Source: Psychromonas sp030397575 (GTDB lineage: Bacteria > Pseudomonadota > Gammaproteobacteria > Enterobacterales > Psychromonadaceae). Taken from it: 64,000 bases of DNA. Of this stretch, positions 15,766 through 23,728 are shown piece by piece. The translations under genes and the position numbers were made by a program. The stretch lies in NCBI RefSeq assembly GCF_046250175.1, contig NZ_CP176468.1. One strand, written 5' to 3'. Position 1 is the stretch's first letter. Every line of letters begins with the position of its first letter. Under the pieces are notes generated by a model that had not been told where the DNA came from, searched no databases, and was given only the letters and a program-made list of their open reading frames with translations.

Positions 15766-16710
15766 TCTTTATTAACATCATTGAGGCTCAACCTTACTTG
15801 TTCGATATAGTCTACAAACAGAAAAAAGTTATTTATATTGGGTAAAATTTTTTATCATTTTTAATGATAAAGGCATCCTAAAGAAATGGGCGCAGCGGAA
15901 ATAAATCATTTCTTAACTTATTTAGCCGTTAATAGAAGTGTTAGCGCAGCGACTCAAAATCAAGCTTTATGCGCGTTAGTATTTATGTACAAGCACATGT
16001 TAGAACAACAATTTGACGGTTTAATTTTTCATACGCTAAGCGTCCTAAAAACATTCCAACTGTTCTTTCTCCAAATGAAGTAACAGCTATTATTAGCCAC
16101 TTAAAAATGCCTTATAGGCTAATTGCTTCTATCCTTTATGGCTCAGGTTTACGTTTAAATGAAGTGTTAAGGTTACGTGTAAAAGATATCGATTTTTCAA
16201 ACCAAACGATATTTATTTTTAGAGGGAAAGGACAACAAGATAGATTAACAATATTACCTAAAGAGCTTAATGAAATTATTACTCACCAAATAAACCAGGT
16301 TGAAGCTATACACAAACAAGATTTACTTGATGGATTTGGTTTAACTTCAGTACCAGCGTCATTACATAGAAAATATAAAGCAGCAATGAAAGATTTTCTT
16401 ATTCCCTTCCTCTACTCGTTGCGAACATCCTATCGATGGATATATTTGTCGCCATCATATTCATCCATCAACATTAACTCGCCATTTGCGACAAGCGGTC
16501 ATAAAAGCAAAGATCAATAAAAAAGTATCAGCACATACATTTCGACATAGTTTTGCAACGGCCTTATTACTTAATGGGACTGATATAAGAACAGTGCAAA
16601 CGTTGCTGGGGCATTCGGATTTAAGAACAACTGAAATATACACACACGTGATTGGAGAAAGGCACGCTGGAACAGTCAGTCCATTTGATAATATTTTTCA
16701 TAAATTATAA
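15766..16710 (+). pseudogene. intI: integron integrase IntI, multiply frameshifted
   Basis: Joining three frames gives nearly all of an integron tyrosine recombinase. Segments in order: RYSLQTEKSYLYWVKFFII (15799 on), a one-A loss near 15879, RHPKEMGAAEINHFLTYLAV, a shift near 16020, KRPKNIPTVLSPNEVTAIIS, ILYGSGLRLNEVLRLRVKDI (catalytic Arg), a shift near 16400, the IntI-specific insert ending ICRHHIHPSTLTRHL, then HTFRHSFATALL, LLGHSDLRTTEIYTHV (His, Arg, His, Tyr) and the IntI tail GTVSPFD. At least four interruptions make it non-functional. The RRHHI-type insert separates IntI from phage or XerC/D recombinases. It is divergent from the cassette array, as in all integrons. Confidence 0.87.
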
Positions 16711-17122
16711 ACATAGAAAAATACTTTACAATTTGTAATGGTCTTATTGCATATGTGCTTTCTTGAGAGATAGGTAAGCGTGAATTGGATAATTCAACAA
16801 ATAAATAGAGCAAAATTTCTATCTCGCTATATGCTCCTTTGTGCGATAAAAGCTAAAGTGTTAGCGATACATAAAGTGATTCAAAAGTAGAAGGCTTAAT
16901 TGTGTTAGCTTTGATTGTAATCAAAGGATCAAATCAATGTTGAATATTCAGCTATTTGGTTACTTGAAGCCCCAAGAGGAAGTGAGCACCTCAATGTTAA
17001 AAGATGTATTTACCGCAACAACTTAAAGCTCGATTCAAACAGTATTAAAAAAACATAGTCAGTACTTTGAATTAATGTCTATCAACCGAAACATAACATG
17101 TGATTACGGGTACGGGTGGGCA
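16711..17122. other. intergenic stretch after intI, no supported gene
   Basis: About 410 bp between the intI remnant and the terminator of the integration module. A 29-codon frame at 16937-17026 (starting MLNIQLFGYLKPQEEVS) is the only notable ORF; it has no clear ribosome site and I do not support it. No attC motif or repeat was seen. Confidence 0.4.
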
Positions 17123-17160
17123 GAAAAGCCAGCCGTCACTTTTTGTAACCGCTGACTTTT
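17123..17160. terminator. bidirectional hairpin terminator after the integrase operon
   Basis: AGCCAGCCGTCAC (17127-17139) pairs with GTAACCGCTGACT (17145-17157) around a five-T loop, allowing three wobble or mismatch positions. T-rich tracts follow on both strands (TTTTTATTTT on the plus side, TTTTC on the minus side). It lies 15 bp past the last gene of the leftward integrase operon. Confidence 0.6.
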
Positions 17161-17174
17161 TATTTTACTTAAAA

Positions 17175-17531
17175 TTAACTTAAAAAATAATCTTGCTTTA
17201 AACTATTCAACTTCATTAATAAACGATTCTGTAATTCACTAACAGGACAAGAGAAATAAGATTGATTTAGCTCTACTAATTGCTCAAGCAACCACTGTTC
17301 CACCATTTGAATATTGGTTAAATACTCGTAGCCACATAACAAAGCCACTTCTCTTTTATTTTGTGTTATGTATAAATTACGACAAATAATTTGAGCAACT
17401 TCATAGGTCGATCTTAATAACGATTTAGTTAGTGTTACACGCTTTACTTGCAAGCTTAATAAGTAAGCTTCACCTTGTGATATTTGGCTATCGAGCTGCT
17501 GTACTATTGGATGATCTTGAATACTAAGCAT
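17175..17531 (-). CDS. unknown 118-aa protein coupled to the integrase
   Basis: I do not recognise this gene. It encodes 118 residues starting MLSIQDHPIVQQLDSQISQG, mostly helical by composition, with two cysteine-containing stretches (VAQIICRN and YFSCPVSELQ) and no signal peptide or membrane segment. The start at 17531 is chosen because GGAGAGGGTA precedes it; its first 8 bases overlap the integrase gene end (ATGCTTAG), so it is translationally coupled. Such coupling suggests a role with the integrase, for example in regulation or directionality, or a passenger of the same element (inference). Confidence 0.6.
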   Translation of the reverse strand: MLSIQDHPIVQQLDSQISQGEAYLLSLQVKRVTLTKSLLRSTYEVAQIICRNLYITQNKREVALLCGYEYLTNIQMVEQWLLEQLVELNQSYFSCPVSELQNRLLMKLNSLKQDYFLS

Positions 17532-18708
17532 TACCCTCTCCTTGTGTATCAATATAACGTTCAAAAGCACTACCGTCTTGCCTGGTTAAGTTGGGTACAT
17601 AACGTGAATAAACACGGAAAAGCATAGTTGTAGTGGTATGTCCCATCTGCTGTGCAATCCACTCAGGGGACTCACCAGCTGCAAGTAGCAAAGTGGCATA
17701 GGTATGTCTTGTTTGATATGGGTTCCTGTATTTAAGCTTTAATCGTTGTAACATTGGCTCCCAAATACTACGACTAATAGATTGATAGTTGTGTGGTTCT
17801 CCATCTGGTTTGCAAAATACAAAGGATTTACAGTGTTTGGTTATCTTCAACTGTTTATATAATGCTTCAACGACCCTATCCGTTAATTTGACAACTCGAT
17901 TTGAACCATCAGTTTTTACATCGCTTATTATTCCTTTAACCAAACTTTGCGTGATGTAAATTTGCTTATTAATTAAATCCACGTTACTCCATTTCAGGCC
18001 ATCTATTTCACCTGTTCTTAATCCGGTGAAAAACCGCGTAATGTAATAAGGCTTAAAGCTATCAGGTGCGGTATCAATTAAGGCTTCAACTTCATCAAGT
18101 GAAAATGGATCTACTTCAGTACGCGGTACCTTTAACGCTTTTATATTTTTCCAAGGTGACGTAAACTCATAGCGGTCAGCGGCTTCATTGAGCAGCATTC
18201 TTAAAGGTGTCATAATATGATTGATACGCGATGGAGATAATACTTTTCCTTTTCGACCCTGAACTTTGGCGAGAGCAGATCGAAAAGTTAAGATATCTTG
18301 TTTTTTGATGACGCTGATTTTCATCTTTCCAAAAGCAGGTAGAATATGTGACTCTAATATTCCCTGAATCGACTCTTTATGACTTTTACGCCATTCAATT
18401 GCCTTTTCTTCAAACCAAATATCGGAAAATTCTTTTACTGTTGGTGCATCAGCACTGTTAAAATGATGGGATGCTGTTTGCTTGCGTTGTTTATGCTCTT
18501 CAAATTTTGTAGCTCGTTTTGAATCTGGAAAATACTTACAAAAATCAAAAGTGCCAAGTACGATTTCAGCTTCGATTATTTTTAATAATTTCTGCATACG
18601 TTTACGATTTACAGAAGTATCTAACAACTTTGTTTGCTCTCTACATCTGATACCTTGATTTCGAAATTCTACAACTAGTTTTCCACTTCGTGCGCTAATA
18701 TTCCCCAT
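17524..18708 (-). CDS. tyrosine-type phage/ICE integrase with DUF3596 arm domain
   Basis: A 394-residue site-specific recombinase. Residues 1-75 form a DUF3596-type arm-binding domain (SARSGKLVVEFRNQGIRCRE). A SAM-like core-binding domain follows (FSDIWFEEKAIEWRKSHKES), then the catalytic domain with Arg in RFFTGLRTGEIDGLKW, the box YQTRHTYATLLLAAGE (Gln replacing the usual His of H-x-x-R, common in this subgroup), GHTTTTMLFRVYSRYV with the second His and the nucleophilic Tyr. It is intact and unrelated to intI. Order is excisionase-like gene, integrase, 118-aa ORF, with a divergent repressor, beside a tRNA-Gly gene, a standard integration module. Confidence 0.9.
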   Translation of the reverse strand: MGNISARSGKLVVEFRNQGIRCREQTKLLDTSVNRKRMQKLLKIIEAEIVLGTFDFCKYFPDSKRATKFEEHKQRKQTASHHFNSADAPTVKEFSDIWFEEKAIEWRKSHKESIQGILESHILPAFGKMKISVIKKQDILTFRSALAKVQGRKGKVLSPSRINHIMTPLRMLLNEAADRYEFTSPWKNIKALKVPRTEVDPFSLDEVEALIDTAPDSFKPYYITRFFTGLRTGEIDGLKWSNVDLINKQIYITQSLVKGIISDVKTDGSNRVVKLTDRVVEALYKQLKITKHCKSFVFCKPDGEPHNYQSISRSIWEPMLQRLKLKYRNPYQTRHTYATLLLAAGESPEWIAQQMGHTTTTMLFRVYSRYVPNLTRQDGSAFERYIDTQGEGNA

Positions 18709-18710
18709 AA

Positions 18711-18923
18711 TTACATCCCCGCTGTTAATGAGTTAATTGAAATACCATGTAACATTTCTTCTTCAATTCGTTCCCACATATATAAAATCTTTCTTCCACC
18801 GAATGGGCGAATGTAGTGCACTCCTTCAAAAAGAACTGAATCCTTTAATTGTTCTCGAATAGTGCGTTGATCATATTTAATACGTTGTGATAACTCAGAT
18901 GTTGTCATATAGGTAATATCCAT
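18711..18923 (-). CDS. excisionase-like small DNA-binding protein
   Basis: A 70-residue protein with a winged-helix/excisionase character: TTSELSQRIKYDQRTIREQL (helix-turn-helix), then GVHYIRPFGGRKILYMWERI (wing, basic). It sits 2 bp upstream of the integrase gene in the same operon, the usual place for a recombination directionality factor. AGGAG lies 8 bases before the ATG at 18923. Assignment rests on pattern and context. Confidence 0.72.
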   Translation of the reverse strand: MDITYMTTSELSQRIKYDQRTIREQLKDSVLFEGVHYIRPFGGRKILYMWERIEEEMLHGISINSLTAGM

Positions 18924-18928
18924 CGTAC

Positions 18929-18983
18929 AATCTCCTAATATTCAAAATTACATCTTAAAGAGCACAATGCTCTCTAGGAGATT
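18929..18983. promoter_or_regulatory. divergent control region of the integration module
   Basis: Between the excisionase-like gene and the XRE gene are a perfect palindrome AGAGCACAATGCTCT (18959-18973) and, around it, inverted copies of TAGGAGATT (minus 18937-18929, plus 18975-18983); the minus copy is also the ribosome site of the excisionase-like gene. Nested symmetry between divergent genes, one of them a repressor, suggests an operator switch. Which protein binds is inferred. Confidence 0.5.
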
Positions 18984-19059
18984 AAAATATAGCATTAAAA
19001 TTTGTCTTTGCAAGACTTTTTAACTCGCTATAGAACATTTTTAAACATTGGAGGTCATT

Positions 19060-19278
19060 TTGAAGTGTCATTTATCCACAATAATGGGAAGTAAAAGACT
19101 AAAAATTGCAGATGTAGCAAGAGATACTGGTATTAATCGAGGAACAATTACTCGCTTATATAATGAAACAGCAACAAGAGTCGAATTAGAAGTTGTAGAT
19201 AAACTTTGTGAGTATTTAAATGTATCTGTTGGTGAGATTTTTGAATCAGAGAGTGAAGCTCAAAAAGAAGAGGTTTAA
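19060..19278 (+). CDS. XRE/Cro-type helix-turn-helix repressor
   Basis: A 72-residue single-domain HTH protein: MGSKRLKIADVARDTGINRG followed by the recognition helix TITRLYNETATRVELEVVDK and LCEYLNVSVGEIFE. The start is a TTG at 19060 (MKCHLSTIMG), four bases after a strong GGAGG; the frame opens at 19048, but that start would lie within the ribosome site. It is divergent from the excisionase-integrase operon and is its likely repressor. It lies 105 bp from the tRNA-Gly 3' end. Confidence 0.82.
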   Translation: MKCHLSTIMGSKRLKIADVARDTGINRGTITRLYNETATRVELEVVDKLCEYLNVSVGEIFESESEAQKEEV

Positions 19279-19340
19279 AACTTGCTGTCACAAATTGGCC
19301 ACAAAGCGGCCACAAATTTCATTTTTAAAACAGCAGAAAC

Positions 19341-19370
19341 AAAAAAACCAAGCACAAGTGCTTGGTTTTA
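19341..19370 (-). terminator. intrinsic terminator of the tRNA operon
   Basis: CCAAGCAC (19348-19355) and GTGCTTGG (19358-19365) form a perfect 8-bp stem with a 2-base gap, extended by flanking A/T pairs. On the minus strand it is followed by seven T. It lies 14 bp beyond the tRNA-Gly CCA end, terminating the leftward tRNA transcript before it enters the integration module. Confidence 0.8.
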
Positions 19371-19383
19371 AAGTAGAAGTAGT

Positions 19384-19458
<75 letters not shown>

Positions 19459-19549
19459 AAATATTGCATCGGTAGCGTTAGCTACATAGCAAAAAACAAT
19501 GCTATTGCATTGTTCTTTACTTACTCACTGTGACAAGTGAGATAAAATA

Positions 19550-19633
19550 TGGTGGAGGGAGGTGGATTCGAACCACCGAAGCTTTCGCGACAGATTTACA
19601 ATCTGTTCCCTTTGGCCACTCGGGAACCCCTCC
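19550..19633 (-). tRNA. tyrU: tRNA-Tyr (anticodon GTA)
   Basis: An 84-nt class II tRNA with CCA encoded: acceptor GGAGGGG, D-arm GAGTGGCCAAAGGG, anticodon stem-loop CAGATTGTAAATCTG (anticodon GTA), a long variable arm, and T-arm GGTGGTTCGAATCC. Middle member of the thrU-tyrU-glyT type cluster. Confidence 0.93.
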
Positions 19634-19643
19634 AGGACTTAGA

Positions 19644-19719
<76 letters not shown>

Positions 19720-19737
19720 GCTGTCTAAGTGCCGCGA

Positions 19738-19766
19738 ATATTAAAGAACTTGAGCTTGCCTTGCAA
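19738..19766 (-). promoter_or_regulatory. sigma-70 promoter of the tRNA operon with GC-rich discriminator
   Basis: On the minus strand TTGCAA (19766-19761) and TAATAT (19743-19738) are spaced by exactly 17 bp. The following GCGGC-type discriminator is typical of promoters under stringent (ppGpp) control of stable RNA genes. It lies 19 bp before the tRNA-Thr 5' end. Confidence 0.75.
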
Positions 19767-19836
19767 GTGTTTATTAGCAAAAAAACACAGTTTTTTGTTT
19801 GTTTGCTCAAAAACAAATCAATTTTGTTAATTTAGC

Positions 19837-20808
19837 CTAATTATTCGCCAAACGTAGTGATATTTCACCACCGATGTATGGAGTGACTTGTTGATCAACC
19901 TCTAACAGCAATGCCCCCTGCTCGTTGATTCCTCGACAAATTCCTTTTTGGATTTTGTCAGCCATAATCAAATTAACGTCCTGATTCAAGAAACAATCTA
20001 GTTCAAACCAACGCGCTAAAAATGGTGCGAGCCCTTTTTCTTCATAATCAGCTAACAAAGTTTGTAATTCAGTAATCAATAACCCAGACAGCTGATTACG
20101 ATCCACGGGTTGGGAGTTAATAGTATTAAGATCGGTCCAGGGTTGGTCAATGGCACCGGCTTGATGTGCAGGCATCCTAATATTAATACCAATCCCAATC
20201 ACACAATGGCATACCTCCGAAGCTTGCGCGTTTAACTCAATCAATATACCAGCAAGTTTTTTCCCTTGGTAATAGAGATCATTAGGCCATTTTAAACCCA
20301 CACCATGAATACCAAGCTTCTCTAGGGCATTAACCACTGCAATCCCCACCAGCAGGCTTAAACCAGAGGCTTTTTCGATACCAGCTTCTAAACGCCAATA
20401 AATAGAAAAATAGAGATGCGATGCAAACGGTGAAACCCACTGCCTACCACGTCTGCCACGTCCAGCAGTTTGACACTCAGTAATACACGTTTGTCCATTT
20501 ACTAAATTTGGAATTTTATCCAATAGATATTCATTAGTAGACGGTAAAATTTGCTCCACATGAACATGAGTCACACCACTAATGTCACGAATCGCTTGTT
20601 GGTTTAACAAAGCTAGCGGTGTTGCACTGCAATAACCTTTACCGGTAACTTTGTAGATATCTAACCCAATCTCTTGCAATGCTTTGATGTAGTTATTAAC
20701 AGACGTTCTTGATACACCTAATAACTCACCTATTTTTTCACCAGAGTGAAACTCGCCATCAGCTAACAAAGCCAGTAGTTTATTGCCTTTTTCATTTAAT
20801 TCAGACAT
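19837..20808 (-). CDS. birA: BirA: biotin-protein ligase and biotin operon repressor
   Basis: A 323-residue bifunctional protein. The N-terminal winged helix (LLALLADGEFHSGEKIGELL, VSRTSVNNYIKALQEIG) is the repressor part. The central ligase domain has the ATP/biotin signature GRGRRGRQWVSP, SGLSLLVGIAVV and the active-site lysine region KWPNDLYYQGKKLAGILIE; a C-terminal SH3-like domain follows. It activates biotin to biotinyl-AMP, attaches it to carboxylase carrier protein and represses bio genes. The frame opens at 20865, but the ATG at 20808 (MSELNEKGN) matches family length and overlaps the murB stop by 8 bp, so the two are coupled as in E. coli. Confidence 0.95.
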   Translation of the reverse strand: MSELNEKGNKLLALLADGEFHSGEKIGELLGVSRTSVNNYIKALQEIGLDIYKVTGKGYCSATPLALLNQQAIRDISGVTHVHVEQILPSTNEYLLDKIPNLVNGQTCITECQTAGRGRRGRQWVSPFASHLYFSIYWRLEAGIEKASGLSLLVGIAVVNALEKLGIHGVGLKWPNDLYYQGKKLAGILIELNAQASEVCHCVIGIGINIRMPAHQAGAIDQPWTDLNTINSQPVDRNQLSGLLITELQTLLADYEEKGLAPFLARWFELDCFLNQDVNLIMADKIQKGICRGINEQGALLLEVDQQVTPYIGGEISLRLANN

Positions 20809-21862
20809 TGCCTGTAACCTGTAATAAGTTGGTTTCACCCTGTGCGCCAATAAATCGCACCTCATGCTCTAATAATACTGCAAATTTTTGTAATACTTGC
20901 TCTCTGACAAACCAAGCTAATTGAATAACATCATCAGCAGTAGCTCTTCCATCTTCATTAATCAAGACTAAAGCTTGTTGTAGATGAACCGCTGCACCAC
21001 CAATCTTATGACCTTTTAAACCACACTGATCAATTAACCATCCTGCCGCTAATTTCACATTACCATCTTGCTGAGGGTAATGTGGCATATCTGAATGATG
21101 AGATAATAATTGATCACTTAAATATTCACTGACAATGGGATTTTTAAAGAAACTACCTGCATTGCCTAACACTTTAGGATCAGGCAGTTTCTCAGTACGG
21201 ATACGACAAACACTATCAAATATTTGCAGTGCACTTACTGACTCTTCGGTTTCATTTAAACCTTGTAGCAGCCCGTATTGGCAATGTGCTTGCCATTGCT
21301 TAGGGAGTTTCAATGAAACTGAGGTAATTAATACACGATCTTTTAACTCACCTTTGAAGATACTGTCTCGATAGGCAAACTTACATTGTTCATTAGTTAA
21401 AGAATGAATACTGCCATCCACTAAATCGATATAATCCACTTGTTCACAAAAATCTTTTAGTTCAACACCATAAGCACCAATGTTTTGTACAGGTGCAGCA
21501 CCAACTACCCCCGGAATTAATGCCAAATTTTCTAAACCATTGATGCCTTGTTCTACCGTCTGTTCAACAAGCTGATGCCAGTCTTCACCTGCGGCGACTG
21601 CTAATAAGTGATGTTCAGATGTTTCTGTGTGCTTAATGCCCATTAACTCAACTTTAATCACTAACCCATCAAAGTCATCACAGAATAGCGTGTTACTTCC
21701 ACCACCTAATACCAAAATAGGTCGGCTCTCTTCTCTTGTTTTTTTAATTAATTCTAGTAGCTCAGAAAGCTGAGATAAAGCGGTAAAATGGAAGAGCAGA
21801 TGCGCCTGAGCATCAATTGAAAAGCTATTAAAGGCCTTGAGTGAGCTGTTTTTTTCAATCAT
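20801..21862 (-). CDS. murB: MurB: UDP-N-acetylenolpyruvoylglucosamine reductase
   Basis: A 353-residue FAD enzyme of peptidoglycan synthesis that reduces enolpyruvyl-UDP-GlcNAc to UDP-MurNAc. FAD-binding motifs LVLGGGSNTLF and LIPGVVGAAPVQNIGAYGVE are present. Catalytic residues of the E. coli type are visible: Arg in YRDSIFKG, Ser in NAGSFFKNP and Glu in LEHEVRFIG. It includes the extra loop of type I MurB. It is upstream of and coupled to birA, the ancestral enterobacterial order. Confidence 0.95.
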   Translation of the reverse strand: MIEKNSSLKAFNSFSIDAQAHLLFHFTALSQLSELLELIKKTREESRPILVLGGGSNTLFCDDFDGLVIKVELMGIKHTETSEHHLLAVAAGEDWHQLVEQTVEQGINGLENLALIPGVVGAAPVQNIGAYGVELKDFCEQVDYIDLVDGSIHSLTNEQCKFAYRDSIFKGELKDRVLITSVSLKLPKQWQAHCQYGLLQGLNETEESVSALQIFDSVCRIRTEKLPDPKVLGNAGSFFKNPIVSEYLSDQLLSHHSDMPHYPQQDGNVKLAAGWLIDQCGLKGHKIGGAAVHLQQALVLINEDGRATADDVIQLAWFVREQVLQKFAVLLEHEVRFIGAQGETNLLQVTGNV

Positions 21863-21950
21863 GATAATCCTTTATGGTATTAATTTAACTGCGCGTACTT
21901 TTATTCATAATACCTTATCAAGCATTTGAAACAAATAAACAGGATTTTCG

Positions 21951-22388
21951 ATGGATGTTAAGACATTACAATGTGGCGAACTGGATAAGCTACAAATCCC
22001 TTTAGTAAACCAATTTTATAAGCAGGTATACAAGAAAGGAGCAGCGAACAAAAGCGAACGGGTGTTTGTATTAAAGACAAACCAAATAATTTGTGCAGCA
22101 AGGTTAAAAGAAGTAGATGGTAATAAGTTATTAACTGGTGTTGCCTGCGACCCTGCTTATCGTCATCAAGGGTTGGCCAGCCAATTAATCCAATATATTT
22201 TAAGGTTACAAACGGAAACCGTTTATTGTTTTCCTTATCCACATCTACAGAGGTTTTATCAGCAGTTAGGGTTTCAATTACTGTCAGCGGAGTTGCTACC
22301 TACCAAACTAGCCGAGCAGTATTCTCGTTACAATAATCGTACCCCTTTACTATCAATGAGCTACAAAGTAAGCAACTCCACGCGTTAA
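21951..22388 (+). CDS. GNAT-family N-acetyltransferase
   Basis: A 145-residue acyl-CoA N-acyltransferase with the acetyl-CoA-binding motif A VACDPAYRHQGLASQLIQYI (the Q/RxxGxA loop is HQGLA) and a C-terminal FPYPHLQRFYQQLGFQLLSA. The substrate is unknown. It diverges from murB and its stop overlaps the convergent msrB stop by 4 bp. Confidence 0.82.
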   Translation: MDVKTLQCGELDKLQIPLVNQFYKQVYKKGAANKSERVFVLKTNQIICAARLKEVDGNKLLTGVACDPAYRHQGLASQLIQYILRLQTETVYCFPYPHLQRFYQQLGFQLLSAELLPTKLAEQYSRYNNRTPLLSMSYKVSNSTR

Positions 22389-22828
22389 GAAAATAAGTTT
22401 AATAAATGCTCATAACCTTGTTCTGCCATTTCCTCTTTTTTTACAAAGCGTAATGATGCTGAATTAATACAATAACGTAATCCCGTTGGCGCAGGGCCAT
22501 CGTCAAATACATGCCCTAAGTGTGAGTCGGCCTGTGCACTTCTCACCTCAGTACGTTGAGAAAACAGTTTAGTATCAACTTTTTCGGTTAGTTCGGTATT
22601 TTCAATCGGCTGAGTAAAACTTGGCCAACCACAATGTGCATCAAACTTATCTAAAGAGCTAAATAAAGGTTCGCCGGACACGATATCCACGTAGATACCT
22701 TCTTCTCGGTGATCCCAGTAGATATTGTTAAAAGGCGGTTCAGTACCTTCCAATTGAGTCACTTGGTATTGCATTTCATTTAATTGGGTTTTTAATGCAT
22801 CCTGTGATGGCTTTTCAAATTTGCTCAT
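22385..22828 (-). CDS. msrB: MsrB: peptide-methionine (R)-S-oxide reductase, zinc-less form
   Basis: A 147-residue enzyme that repairs methionine-R-sulfoxide in proteins. The catalytic block GLRYCINSASLRF carries the nucleophilic Cys, with HCGWPSF and SHLGHVFDDGPAPTG upstream. Both zinc-binding CxxC pairs of E. coli MsrB are absent: EEGIYVDIVSGEPLF and TEVRSAQADSHLGH stand where the pairs would be. The Cys in HCGWPSF is a possible resolving residue. Single gene, convergent with the GNAT gene. Confidence 0.93.
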   Translation of the reverse strand: MSKFEKPSQDALKTQLNEMQYQVTQLEGTEPPFNNIYWDHREEGIYVDIVSGEPLFSSLDKFDAHCGWPSFTQPIENTELTEKVDTKLFSQRTEVRSAQADSHLGHVFDDGPAPTGLRYCINSASLRFVKKEEMAEQGYEHLLNLFS

Positions 22829-23029
22829 GCGATTTCCTCTCTCTTATAGGTAGTCGATAGTACGATGTTTTCAATAAAAGAAAAACACACAAAGATTACG
22901 GTCATTTCTTTGAAAAAGACCACCTGTGATTATTTACAAGTCCATTAGCAACAATTTAATTATGTGTTCTTCATTTCAAGCAGGTAAAATATCCCTCATA
23001 TTCGATATAATTAAGTATAAGGATTTGCA

Positions 23030-23659
23030 ATGAAAGTCGTGGTTATTCCCGTTACCCCTTACCAGCAAAACTGCAGTTTAATCATTTGTGAAGAAACCAA
23101 AAAAGCAGCGATTATTGACCCCGGCGGAGAAAGTGAACGTATTTTAAGTGCGGTGAAAAATTATAATGTGACTGTGGATAAAATTATCTTAACACACGGA
23201 CATTTAGATCACGTAGGTGGCACAGAAGCACTGTTAGAAAAACTCGATATTCCAGTACTTGGGCCTGAGAAAGAAGATGCTTTCTGGCTACAGCAACTCG
23301 AAACACAAAGTACAATGTTTGGTTTTCCACACACCACTAGTTTTGAACCAACAAAGTGGCTGGAAGAAGGTGAAGCGTTGAAGGTAGGGAATATTAAACT
23401 CGATATTTTACATATCCCTGGCCATACACCGGGTCATATCGCTTTATTTGACGGCAAAAGCAAACAAGTTATTGTTGGAGATATTTTATTCAATGGCGCA
23501 GTAGGGCGTTCAGACTTCCCGCGTGGCAATCATCAACAATTGATCTCAGGTATTAAACAGAAATTGTTAACACTGCCACAGGATACTTTGGTTTACCCAG
23601 GTCATGGCCCAACCACAACCATTGGCCAAGAGCAAAAAAACAATCCTTACTTACGTTAA
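23030..23659 (+). CDS. metallo-beta-lactamase-fold hydrolase (YcbL/glyoxalase II-like)
   Basis: A 209-residue MBL hydrolase with all metal ligands: LTHGHLDHVGG (HxHxDH), PGHTPGHIAL, a bridging Asp in VIVGDILF and the last His in YPGHGPTTTIG. Length and the N-terminal VVIPVTPYQQNCSLI match the short YcbL group with glyoxalase II activity, which lack the C-terminal glutathione-binding helical domain. Likely hydrolyses a thioester such as S-lactoylglutathione; cytoplasmic. A terminator hairpin follows at 23670-23699. Confidence 0.88.
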   Translation: MKVVVIPVTPYQQNCSLIICEETKKAAIIDPGGESERILSAVKNYNVTVDKIILTHGHLDHVGGTEALLEKLDIPVLGPEKEDAFWLQQLETQSTMFGFPHTTSFEPTKWLEEGEALKVGNIKLDILHIPGHTPGHIALFDGKSKQVIVGDILFNGAVGRSDFPRGNHQQLISGIKQKLLTLPQDTLVYPGHGPTTTIGQEQKNNPYLR

Positions 23660-23669
23660 GGGTCATTAA

Positions 23670-23699
23670 CGAATAATCACTTTGTGTAGTGGTTATTCG
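23670..23699 (+). terminator. terminator of the MBL hydrolase gene
   Basis: CGAATAATCACT and AGTGGTTATTCG form a long near-perfect stem with loop TTGTGT, followed by CAGTTTTAAT. It lies 11 bp after the stop, before the convergent DUF945 gene. Confidence 0.7.
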
Positions 23700-23728
23700 C
23701 AGTTTTAATGCCTATAAAACTGACCGAA

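Noticed and set aside
15696..15845. Leftward 52-codon frame ending in a TAA within GCCTAAC, resembling the end of a first cassette gene
   Set aside because: Most of it is antisense to the well-supported intI N-terminal segment (RYSLQTEKSYLYWVKFF) and it has no start codon, so it is probably a shadow.
16937..17026. 29-codon frame after intI
   Set aside because: It is too short, without a clear ribosome site or similarity to a known toxin, antitoxin or leader peptide.
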